A DNA stretch of 25,307 bases, taken from CAZBBC01 sp964489835. GTDB taxonomy: Bacteria > Calditrichota > Calditrichia > JAJRVZ01. The DNA lies in the NCBI GenBank assembly GCA_964489835.1, contig CAZBBC010000055.1, forward strand, positions 1 through 25,307, in the 5' to 3' direction. The notes beneath the pieces were generated by a model. It was not told the DNA's origin and searched no databases. It was given only the letters and a program-made list of their open reading frames with translations. Shown one piece after another: positions 14,571-22,457 of the stretch. The translations under genes were made by a program, and so were the position numbers. Each line of letters begins with the position of its first letter. Within the stretch, counting starts at the first letter, position 1.

Positions 14571-15794
14571 TTATTTTGTCAAAATCATTTTTCTGGTTTC
14601 ACTGAATCCGGCTGCCTGTAGGCGATAATAATAGATTCCACTGGGAAAATCAGCGGCATCCCATGGAACCTCATAACGACCGGCCTTTTGAACACCGCTA
14701 AACAGGTTGGCCACGTTTTGTCCCAATAGGTTGAAGATAGTTAAATGAATGTAATTGGTATTTTGCAATTCATAAGTAATCATTGTCCTTGGATTAAACG
14801 GATTGGGATAATTCTGACCTAACCAATAGATAGTCGGCACTTGTGATATCTCTTCGGCGATCGTACTGACACCAAAAGAAATATCAGTATACACCGGCAA
14901 ATGATCAGAAGCATAATAAAGGGCGTTGGCAATTTCAGGAGAAACGGCACCATTGCTGCCACTGATGATCGATTGATTAAAATGGGCGCCGTCATTGCCA
15001 TAGGCCGTATAAGAGCCCTGAATCACCCGGCCTGATAGTGAGCCGCTCACCAGAATAAAATCAAAACGGTCATCCATCCCCCCGGTGGCTCCATCATCGC
15101 CGATATCGCTGGTTCTGGTACTCTGGGTGTGAATCGCGGTAAATCTGGAATTGTTATGCCAGATCCCCGGAGTCTGAATCGGATCAAACAAGCGGCCGCT
15201 ATTTTCCGCTTCTTCTCCGGTCAGTTTCTGATAGGCGGGTTCTAAGGAGGAATATAGATTTAAATCCCCAACCAGGATAAATTTCGTTGTCGGAGAATGC
15301 TGATTCAGATGTTCACGCAACAGGGTAGATTCAGCCAGACGTTTTTGTTCATTATCAATACCGCTGCTGGCCTTTAAATGGGCACTATAGATAAGGAGTG
15401 TATCATTGATGCCTGGAATTTTGAGTTTATATTCTGCGATATCTCTTAAAGCGGTAGAAATATATTGGTCGGTTAAAAACACGATTTCATAGGGATTATA
15501 AAAAATATGATTGTCAGTGTCATAGGTACACCCGTTATGAAAACCAATGGTGTCAAAACGGTTTTCAAGGACGGCAATCGAAAAGGAATCAACGGCGGTT
15601 TGCCCCTCAATTTCCTGCACAACGATAATATCAGGATCGATTGCCTCTACAATGGTTTTGAAATTTTCGTTTTTATCCTGACCGATATAATTTAACAAAT
15701 TATAAGTCATGATTCGCAGTGTCCGGCTCTGGCACAGGCCGGTCATCGTAAATATGAGTATCAGAAGTATTACAAAAGGTGTTTTTTTTATCAT
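14571..15794 (-). CDS. secreted endonuclease/exonuclease/phosphatase-family enzyme with type IX sorting domain
   Basis: A 407-residue protein with a signal peptide (about 1-22, ending TGLCQ). The EEP fold is marked by MTYNLLNY (Asn32), VVQEIEG (Glu61), YSAHLKA (catalytic His), ILVGDLNLYSS (Asp/Asn), DRFDFILVS and ASDHLPVYT (terminal Asp-His). All key residues are present. The family includes DNases and other phosphodiesterases. From about residue 322, LGQNYPNPFNPRTMITYEL opens a C-terminal sorting/anchoring domain ending RKMILTK. AGGA lies just upstream of the ATG. It follows the NHL lipoprotein gene, so it may belong to the same functional set as the OB-fold protein at 22458. Confidence 0.9.
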   Translation of the reverse strand: MIKKTPFVILLILIFTMTGLCQSRTLRIMTYNLLNYIGQDKNENFKTIVEAIDPDIIVVQEIEGQTAVDSFSIAVLENRFDTIGFHNGCTYDTDNHIFYNPYEIVFLTDQYISTALRDIAEYKLKIPGINDTLLIYSAHLKASSGIDNEQKRLAESTLLREHLNQHSPTTKFILVGDLNLYSSLEPAYQKLTGEEAENSGRLFDPIQTPGIWHNNSRFTAIHTQSTRTSDIGDDGATGGMDDRFDFILVSGSLSGRVIQGSYTAYGNDGAHFNQSIISGSNGAVSPEIANALYYASDHLPVYTDISFGVSTIAEEISQVPTIYWLGQNYPNPFNPRTMITYELQNTNYIHLTIFNLLGQNVANLFSGVQKAGRYEVPWDAADFPSGIYYYRLQAAGFSETRKMILTK

Positions 15795-15833
15795 ATAATC
15801 CTAATTTTTTTAGTCTCTTTTTGTTATTATAAA

Positions 15834-15852
15834 ATCCGTTTCGCTTACGGAT
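15834..15852 (-). terminator. possible terminator after NHL lipoprotein gene
   Basis: A 6-bp stem (ATCCGT 15834-15839, ACGGAT 15847-15852) with a 7-base loop, followed on the - strand by TTTATAATAAC. It lies between the NHL gene stop and the nuclease start. Weak, so termination may be incomplete. Confidence 0.35.
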
Positions 15853-15912
15853 AAAATCGATTCGCGATTACAATATATAATAAGTATAAAAAGAATGTGA
15901 TGATTGATATCA

Positions 15913-17079
15913 CTACTGGGGTTCTTGGGGGATATCCCCCTCTGAAATAGAGAACTGATAACGTTCAATGCGGTTTTGGTTGGTATTGGCAATATACACT
16001 ACTTCATCATCTGAGACGGCAATGCCCAGTGGCTGGTCAAATCTGGCATCGACAAGACCTTTTTTCCCCAGATCGGCGATTTCACCTGCTTTGAATCCTT
16101 TATTGTGAAATTTGCTCACTTTTCCGTTATCATCCGTATCGAGGACAAATATGGCATCATTCTGGCCAAGGGCGATATCGTAAGGCCCGAGAAACCGGTT
16201 GAGATCCATAATTGGATCGATATATAATGTATAAGCAGCATTAAAACTGTTCCCCTGACGGTTCAGTTTTTGTACAAAAAAATTCCCCCCCAGCTGGGTA
16301 AAATAGACGTTACCAGCTTTATCACAGGTGATACCTCTCGGATTATCTACGGTCCCGGCCCCGGATCCAAAGGTAGCAATGTCATCAATATATATTGCCG
16401 TGAAGAGGGGATGCCAACCGTCGGTAGACAGTTCAGCCAGACCACTGAATATCATCTGCAAACGCAAAATCCTGTTATTTCCCTGATCGGTGACAAATAT
16501 CGTATTATCATCTTCCGGTCCGAAAGCAATACCATAAAAGGAACTATTAACATCAGTATCGGTGTAAAAAGGGTGGACTTTTAACAGAGAATCCAGCAAC
16601 GAGGCCTCTGAAGAAAAGACCAGTTCACCGCTGTCAGTGGTATCCACGGCAACGGCATTAATACCTACATTATTTATATACTGATTCCAGGCATAGATGG
16701 TATTCGAACCATTGACGATCAAAAGATTCAATTTTGCATTCATCGCTATCCCAATGGGAGATTCAACCGGTGCGATTTGATCCAGTTTTTCATGGGTTAC
16801 CAGATGACCGGATGGGGAGGTGGTTATGACGCGGTTATTGTTGCGGTCGGCAATAAATACATAACCATCATTTCCAATAGCAATATCTGCCGGTTCCATC
16901 GGTTTTCGTGGTAAATAACCAAGTGTTGAGGCGTTCCAGTCTGGTGTTAAATGAATATAGGAGGTATCATTGGCGCCGAAAGATTCGGGCGAACTTTTTA
17001 CTGATGGTAACAGCATTTTTTCACCGCAACTAACAAAGATGCTGCCGGTGATCACAAATAGTATTAGAATACTACGCAA
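15913..17079 (-). CDS. NHL-repeat beta-propeller lipoprotein
   Basis: A 388-residue protein with a lipoprotein signal and lipobox IFVSC (Cys18). The body repeats the NHL pattern: PADIAIGNDGYVFIADRNNN, FGPEDDNTIFVTDQGNNRIL, PRGITCDKAGNVYFTQLGGN, YDIALGQNDAIFVLDTDDN and PLGIAVSDDEVVYIANTNQN, about five to six blades. Such propellers bind ligands or proteins at the cell surface; the partner is unknown. The best start is TTG at 17079 with AAGGA about seven bases upstream; no nearby ATG fits the signal peptide. It begins 11 nt after the PorV-like stop, so it is co-transcribed. Confidence 0.85.
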   Translation of the reverse strand: MRSILILFVITGSIFVSCGEKMLLPSVKSSPESFGANDTSYIHLTPDWNASTLGYLPRKPMEPADIAIGNDGYVFIADRNNNRVITTSPSGHLVTHEKLDQIAPVESPIGIAMNAKLNLLIVNGSNTIYAWNQYINNVGINAVAVDTTDSGELVFSSEASLLDSLLKVHPFYTDTDVNSSFYGIAFGPEDDNTIFVTDQGNNRILRLQMIFSGLAELSTDGWHPLFTAIYIDDIATFGSGAGTVDNPRGITCDKAGNVYFTQLGGNFFVQKLNRQGNSFNAAYTLYIDPIMDLNRFLGPYDIALGQNDAIFVLDTDDNGKVSKFHNKGFKAGEIADLGKKGLVDARFDQPLGIAVSDDEVVYIANTNQNRIERYQFSISEGDIPQEPQ

Positions 17080-17090
17080 TTATTTAATCC

Positions 17091-18083
17091 TTAAAATTGA
17101 AAGTCAAGCGTAAACTGATGGGTTGCACCCAAATTCGAAAAATTCTTATAGGCATAATCGACGGTGAAATTCAGAAAACTGACCGGTACCTGAAAACCTG
17201 CGCCAAGAGTAAATTTTTCTTCATCATAATTTATCTTATATCCGGCACGTATATGCAGATTTTTTATATAACTGAAATCAAGTCCGATAACGGCGTTTTC
17301 TGCGTTATCGACAGGATGGTTTATTTGAAGCGATGTTGTTAACGCATACTGCTCAGTTTCAATTACTTCCATTGCCGTACCAACCCTAAATGTCGTCGGT
17401 GGAGAAAACGATTCATAAGACTGTTCGGTGAATCCACCTGTTTTGTTTGCTTTCATGTAGTTGCCATCCGGTTTCATATCGGGGCCGAAATTTGACAGAC
17501 TGACAGCAAAGCGCAAACTCTTAAAACCGGTCCAGTAAAAAGTACCCAGATCAATCATCCAACCGCCCATTTTCAGTTCAGCCAATCCTTCTTCAACATA
17601 TTTTACCGAAGCCCCAAAGGAAAACTGTTCCGTCATTTTCATGGCAAAGGTCAGCGCAGCGAAGGTGTCGTAATATTGAAAATATTCACCGTTTCCGGTT
17701 GGATGATATTCGGTTGTTACTTCCATCTCCGGCATGTGCAGCATGCCCAGGCTCAAACCAATCGATCCTAAGCCTTCAATATGATGAATGTAACCCATAA
17801 ATTCATACTGAATATCAACCGGCCATTCGATATGACTGAGGGTGAACGAATTATTCGGTACCTGCGCGGCAGCCGCCGGATTCCAGTATAAGGTGGTGGC
17901 ATCGCTGGCCATCGCCACAAAAGCGCCGCTCATCGCCGTCGCTTCTGCACCGACATCAATCTTTAAAAATGTTGCAGCCGCTGTTCCGACACGCTGGCCG
18001 CCCAAAAGCGGGAATAAATTCTGCGCCGGTACAGACGTGCCCAGCACCATTATCATTAGTATTTGTATTGATATACGTCTCAT
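17091..18083 (-). CDS. PorV/PorQ-family outer-membrane beta-barrel protein
   Basis: A 330-residue protein with a signal peptide ending SVPAQ, then GTAAATFLKIDVGAEATAMSG and ASDATTLYWNPAAAAQV, the hallmark N-terminal region of the PorV/UPF0164 family. Alternating beta-strands follow up to a C-terminal aromatic residue (FTLDFQF). In type IX secretion PorV carries cargo with sorting domains to the surface. Many FCB genomes hold several paralogues serving individual loci, so this copy may serve the secreted proteins in this cluster (inference). It lies 30 nt downstream of the TonB-dependent receptor gene. Confidence 0.88.
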   Translation of the reverse strand: MRRISIQILMIMVLGTSVPAQNLFPLLGGQRVGTAAATFLKIDVGAEATAMSGAFVAMASDATTLYWNPAAAAQVPNNSFTLSHIEWPVDIQYEFMGYIHHIEGLGSIGLSLGMLHMPEMEVTTEYHPTGNGEYFQYYDTFAALTFAMKMTEQFSFGASVKYVEEGLAELKMGGWMIDLGTFYWTGFKSLRFAVSLSNFGPDMKPDGNYMKANKTGGFTEQSYESFSPPTTFRVGTAMEVIETEQYALTTSLQINHPVDNAENAVIGLDFSYIKNLHIRAGYKINYDEEKFTLGAGFQVPVSFLNFTVDYAYKNFSNLGATHQFTLDFQF

Positions 18084-18113
18084 GCCAGGTTCACATTTTC
18101 CCCAAACGTGTTT

Positions 18114-20861
18114 TTAAAATTGGACTGATAAACCAAATCTGACTGTTCGCGGCCAACGAAATTTTGACGGATTATAAATCGGATTTGGATTGGGATTGTA
18201 ATCTCTTGTATAGGTCGAAGTAAGAATATCTCCGGGACGATATTCAAGACCGGTATAGGGATTAATTATTCTGGGGATTTTAGCGTCAAAAACATTCTCA
18301 ATCTCAATCAGACCGGTAAGAGTCGTTCCCCAAAGATCCACATATTTATATAACCGTAAATCCAACTGATGCCAATAGGGAGCCAGTTGTCCGTAAGGGT
18401 CGGCACTATCGTATATTTCTTTTTCAACATCGATCAACTGCGTATAACGCATACCCGATTCTATTTCCCAGTGGGCACTGATACCCCAGCGATCGGAAAA
18501 GGGCACGCCGAATATAACAATACCCTCTTCATCAACATGAAAATTTAAATCCAGGGTCAGCCTTATTGGTTTATCCCACTGCAGAAAATTTTCTTTTAAC
18601 GGTTTTTCCTCCAGACGGCCTGCTGCCACCAGTAGATTGTCATTTGGATTAGAACTTTTCCCTTTGCTAACGGCATAAGTGAAATTAAGTGTTCCGCTCA
18701 GATATTTGGCATAACGTTGTTTAATACGTAATTCTATTCCCTTTGAACGGGCATAATCCATATTAAAATACATCAGAAAGCTGATATTGCCCAGCCGTGG
18801 ATTTTCTAATTCCAACTGCTCCGCCGATGCATAGTCAAACTGATCTTTATAATAAGCTTTTAAATCCATCACCAGGTTCTCGTTAAACTTATGTTTGATA
18901 CCCAGTTCATAGGAGACGCTTGTGGTAGGATTCAGATTCGGATTCCCGAACAGCTGATAGGTGGCCGGTGACGTTGCTTTCAATTTAGCATACACATACT
19001 GACCTTTCGGTTGCTGGGAAAAGTGGCCATAATGGAAGTAAAGTACATCACGGTCAGAGACAGGATGTGAAATCCCAAGCCGGGGACTTAAATGGCCTTT
19101 GCCACGCAAACCAAAGATCTCAAAGGTTTCATCATAAAATCTGCGTCTGGCTTCTTCAGATATAATCACTGTTTCAGGATCATTAATCGCTTCTTCTACA
19201 TACTTTCCCGGGAACCAGTAGTCGTATCTCATCCCAAGATTAACGATCATGCCATCGTATTTAATTTGATCCTGAACATAAAAGGAGCCGTTATAGGATT
19301 TGACTTTATAGATATCATAACTGCGCCCAAATCCACTTTCACTATCCACCCATGGATCAACGATATCCACCACCTGCATGGTTGTCGCTGCCATCTCAAA
19401 TCCCGCTTTGACCTGTTGACGCTGTGTGATCTGGCTGGTTATATCCCCCCTGATCGACCAACTATCGCTGTAATAATCATACCATTGGCCGTAATCGCCG
19501 ACGTCATAAAAACCATCACCGCGTCTGATGGTGAGATTACCGTTCGCATCAGCCAGATAATATCGTATCGGATACAAATCGAGTTCTTCTGTATATTCGG
19601 ACCAATGTTTGTTTTGGACCGCACTGTGAGTGGAATTATAAAAATTACCCAGGGTGACCTCATACCAGGTCACGGCATTCAGTGTATGTTTCCAGGAAAG
19701 ATTCCCCAGTATAGATTCAGTAGTATAGGTTGGATAATGGTCCAGATTCTGGCTGAAATGATACGGGTAATAACTTGATGAAATCAGATAACGTCGGAAG
19801 TAACCCTGGTTAATATTTAACGAGCGGTCATAGGATAGCGAAATTTTTTGGCTGGGATTTAATTTCCAGGTCAGTTTACCCAATAAATGCCAGTCATTTT
19901 CCTGACGTGGAGCAAAAATCTCAAGTCCTTCACGGCTGGGGTATAGCTTTGAAGCGCGGCGTAGAAAGGTGTCGGAAATATTGGCATAACCGGATATAAA
20001 AAACGTGAACTGTCCCGGCGAATCGAGACCCAATAAAGGCAAAAGATAATTACTAATCGGCTCCGGTCCACCCAGATCAAGTTCAACAATTTGTGTATTA
20101 TAATTATCAAAAATCCCCACCCCGAAATGATCGGTTTTAATATTAAAACTACCGGAATAGACCTCATCACCCTCTTTGGTCACCACATCAATGATGCCGG
20201 ACATCGCATGACCGTATTCGGCATTAAAGCCACCGGTGACAATTTTTAATTCTTTTATGGCGTTCGGATTGACGTATACCGTATTGCCATATCCGGAGAG
20301 GGGATCTTTTACAGAAACACCATCAATGATATACATACTCTCATCCGCACGGCCGCCACGGATATGAATCTCGCCGTCTGTTTTTACCACGCCGGCCTGT
20401 TGGGCGAGAATATCTTCCACATTCTCTACAATTTTTTGTTCAATGTCAGATGAAGAGAAGGTTGCTTCGGAAGATGTAAGATCGACATCAAGCAGCGGTT
20501 TTTCGCCGATTACCTCAATCTCTTCTCCATAGGCAAGAATCGATTCTTCCAATTCAAAAGTAAGAGAAACCGTTTGTCCCGGAATTATAGCCACACCGGT
20601 TTGGAGTTGAATTTTATAACCGATAATGGATACCTCAATATCATGTTCTCCGGGGCTTACATTTTCAATGATAAAGGCACCATCCAGGTCAGTCGCCGCC
20701 CCCATATAGGTGCCCTTCAATTCAACATTGACACCGGCCAATGGTTCATGGGTCTGTTTATCATAGATCATCCCGGCAACTTTCCCCTTTTTTACTTCCT
20801 GACCCGAGACAGAGAAGACTAAAAATATAACCCAAAAAATACCATTTAAAAACGTTTTCAT
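18114..20861 (-). CDS. TonB-dependent outer-membrane receptor
   Basis: A 915-residue receptor. Signal peptide (1-20, SVSGQ), a carboxypeptidase-regulatory-like domain (about 27-110: GMIYDKQTHEPLAGVNVELK), a plug domain (about 135-240) with DILAQQAGVVKTDGEIHIRG, SMYIIDGV, and FNAEYGHAMSGIIDVVTKEG, then a 22-strand-type barrel ending RTVRFGLSVQF. The ligand is not predictable. No SusD-like partner is adjacent; instead the preceding gene encodes a lipoprotein whose stop overlaps this start by one base (TAATG), so the two are translationally coupled and may act together. Confidence 0.92.
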   Translation of the reverse strand: MKTFLNGIFWVIFLVFSVSGQEVKKGKVAGMIYDKQTHEPLAGVNVELKGTYMGAATDLDGAFIIENVSPGEHDIEVSIIGYKIQLQTGVAIIPGQTVSLTFELEESILAYGEEIEVIGEKPLLDVDLTSSEATFSSSDIEQKIVENVEDILAQQAGVVKTDGEIHIRGGRADESMYIIDGVSVKDPLSGYGNTVYVNPNAIKELKIVTGGFNAEYGHAMSGIIDVVTKEGDEVYSGSFNIKTDHFGVGIFDNYNTQIVELDLGGPEPISNYLLPLLGLDSPGQFTFFISGYANISDTFLRRASKLYPSREGLEIFAPRQENDWHLLGKLTWKLNPSQKISLSYDRSLNINQGYFRRYLISSSYYPYHFSQNLDHYPTYTTESILGNLSWKHTLNAVTWYEVTLGNFYNSTHSAVQNKHWSEYTEELDLYPIRYYLADANGNLTIRRGDGFYDVGDYGQWYDYYSDSWSIRGDITSQITQRQQVKAGFEMAATTMQVVDIVDPWVDSESGFGRSYDIYKVKSYNGSFYVQDQIKYDGMIVNLGMRYDYWFPGKYVEEAINDPETVIISEEARRRFYDETFEIFGLRGKGHLSPRLGISHPVSDRDVLYFHYGHFSQQPKGQYVYAKLKATSPATYQLFGNPNLNPTTSVSYELGIKHKFNENLVMDLKAYYKDQFDYASAEQLELENPRLGNISFLMYFNMDYARSKGIELRIKQRYAKYLSGTLNFTYAVSKGKSSNPNDNLLVAAGRLEEKPLKENFLQWDKPIRLTLDLNFHVDEEGIVIFGVPFSDRWGISAHWEIESGMRYTQLIDVEKEIYDSADPYGQLAPYWHQLDLRLYKYVDLWGTTLTGLIEIENVFDAKIPRIINPYTGLEYRPGDILTSTYTRDYNPNPNPIYNPSKFRWPRTVRFGLSVQF

Positions 20862-22315
20862 TATTTAAACTCTTCTTCTAATATGTATCGAATCACATCG
20901 GTCACATTACCAGCCCCATAACAATAATGAAAAGGCAATGAAAAGTATATCGATTTCCCGGCACCGACTGTGTAACGAATCCCCACCGGCGGTGAACCGG
21001 TGTATGGAACATTCACAACGGTGACCGTATCCGGTTCCATCCGATATACCACATCGGCTCCCTCTCCGGGAATCAGGGCACTTACGCGGTTACCGATTAA
21101 TTGTCCGACAACCAGATCTAAAGAAGAATCGGCTTCAGTACCGGAAAATGAGGCCAAGACTTTTACACCAGCCAATAAACGACCGCCAGGATTTAAGCGA
21201 TAGACAGAATCGATATTGGTGAAGGTCCAGGTTGTATCGGGCCGTTGTTCATTACCGTTTGAAATAAAAACATTGCCCCCTTCAGCGATATATTGCGTTA
21301 AGCTTAAGCCGGCCTCCGTTAGATTATGCCGGCCCAGGTGGGCAAACCAGATCACTTTGTTAAAATAGTTCAGATACGCTTTTATATCTATTGTTGCATA
21401 GGGTAAACTGTTTTGTGGATTTATTGCAGGGGTTGCCGTTGTGCCGATTTCCCAGACACTATAATTTTCCTCTCCAATAATGTCATTTAAAATTTCTTCA
21501 TAGAATGTTTGTGTTTCATAAAGTGTCTGATCCAGAGAATAATCATTCACCAGAAGTACATCACCTTGCGGTTCCTTTACAATCCATCTATTGGGGACAT
21601 CGTCATCATCAGGATCGGGAAAAGAAATTATTTGACTCTGAGCGCCGGCGATATCTTCCGCTTTAACATAAAACCGATGTGCACCGGGTGGAATATTACT
21701 AAGTGTAACACTTCGTTCAGACCCCGGTAATTCGAACCACTGTGATGTGTCATCAAGGGCATAATATATTTTTGTTATGGTTTCTATACCATCGGGATCG
21801 GCCACATCCCACATAAAAGTACGGGTTGGAAACGTATAGGATGTTACATTTGGATTGGCTGCCGGGGCCGGTGGATTGCTACGATTTTTAAAAGCGATTT
21901 CCGGGAAGGAATTAAAAACAGGAAAAACCTGCATCGCCGGGGTAGGATCCATCAGGCTGTCATTGTCCACGGCCCAGACCCGAAAGGTAAACTCGTCATA
22001 ACTGGTACGGATCGGGACATAAAAAGTGTCATATTCGGAAGTGGTCCAGAGCGGTGTCTCCTGGTAATTCCATTGGTAATAATAACCAACAACTTCGCCA
22101 TCCTTATCTTCACCCCACCAGTGAATGATCTGTTTGCTTGCGGTGGTATCGATACCCGGCATTAGTAGAGAGTCCTGGGCTAAGAATAGGAACAAGTATG
22201 TTTCCGGCGCCTGATTAGCCATTGGTTTACCGTCTTTTTCCGGATGAAACGGATTGGTATCACAGGTAACCAGTATCAAACTGAGTAAAAATAAAAATCC
22301 GCTGAAGTTTTTCAT
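20861..22315 (-). CDS. large surface lipoprotein with Ig-like and GATase/Rossmann-like parts
   Basis: From the ATG at 22315 the product has 484 residues, with a signal and lipobox LVTC (Cys18). An upstream ATG at 22357 would add a charged segment and spoil the signal. The first half has beta-sandwich features (HWWGEDKDGEVVGYYYQWN; FRVWAVDNDSLMDP; HRFYVKAEDIAG), typical of Ig/FN3-like modules. The second half (DVLLVNDYSL, then KVIWFAHLGRH, and IAEGGNVFISNG) resembles the type-1 glutamine-amidotransferase-like fold without visible catalytic triad. Coupled to the TonB-dependent receptor by a 1-nt overlap, it is a candidate surface partner of that receptor. I do not recognise a named family. Confidence 0.8.
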   Translation of the reverse strand: MKNFSGFLFLLSLILVTCDTNPFHPEKDGKPMANQAPETYLFLFLAQDSLLMPGIDTTASKQIIHWWGEDKDGEVVGYYYQWNYQETPLWTTSEYDTFYVPIRTSYDEFTFRVWAVDNDSLMDPTPAMQVFPVFNSFPEIAFKNRSNPPAPAANPNVTSYTFPTRTFMWDVADPDGIETITKIYYALDDTSQWFELPGSERSVTLSNIPPGAHRFYVKAEDIAGAQSQIISFPDPDDDDVPNRWIVKEPQGDVLLVNDYSLDQTLYETQTFYEEILNDIIGEENYSVWEIGTTATPAINPQNSLPYATIDIKAYLNYFNKVIWFAHLGRHNLTEAGLSLTQYIAEGGNVFISNGNEQRPDTTWTFTNIDSVYRLNPGGRLLAGVKVLASFSGTEADSSLDLVVGQLIGNRVSALIPGEGADVVYRMEPDTVTVVNVPYTGSPPVGIRYTVGAGKSIYFSLPFHYCYGAGNVTDVIRYILEEEFK

Positions 22316-22409
22316 ATTCTGACTTTGGACTATTTTTTTCTTTGATTGCAGCAACATACTGCGGTATGAATAAATCTGTGAAACTCTTTACGCGATAAAG
22401 ACAAAATCC

Positions 22410-22433
22410 CCGTTCCCGCCTTGCGGCGGGAAC
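22410..22433 (-). terminator. hairpin terminator downstream of the OB-fold protein gene
   Basis: A perfect 10-bp stem (CGTTCCCGCC 22410-22419; GGCGGGAACG 22424-22433) with a 4-base loop, followed on the - strand by GGGGATTTTGTCTTT. It stands between the OB-fold protein stop and the lipoprotein gene, so it may separate or attenuate expression of the receptor genes. Confidence 0.65.
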
Positions 22434-22457
22434 GAAGAAGGATTGTATCTTTACTAC

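Noticed and set aside
19092..19778. A 228-residue + strand ORF inside the TonB receptor gene
   Set aside because: It is antisense to a well-supported receptor with barrel motifs; the long open frame follows from the receptor's codon use.
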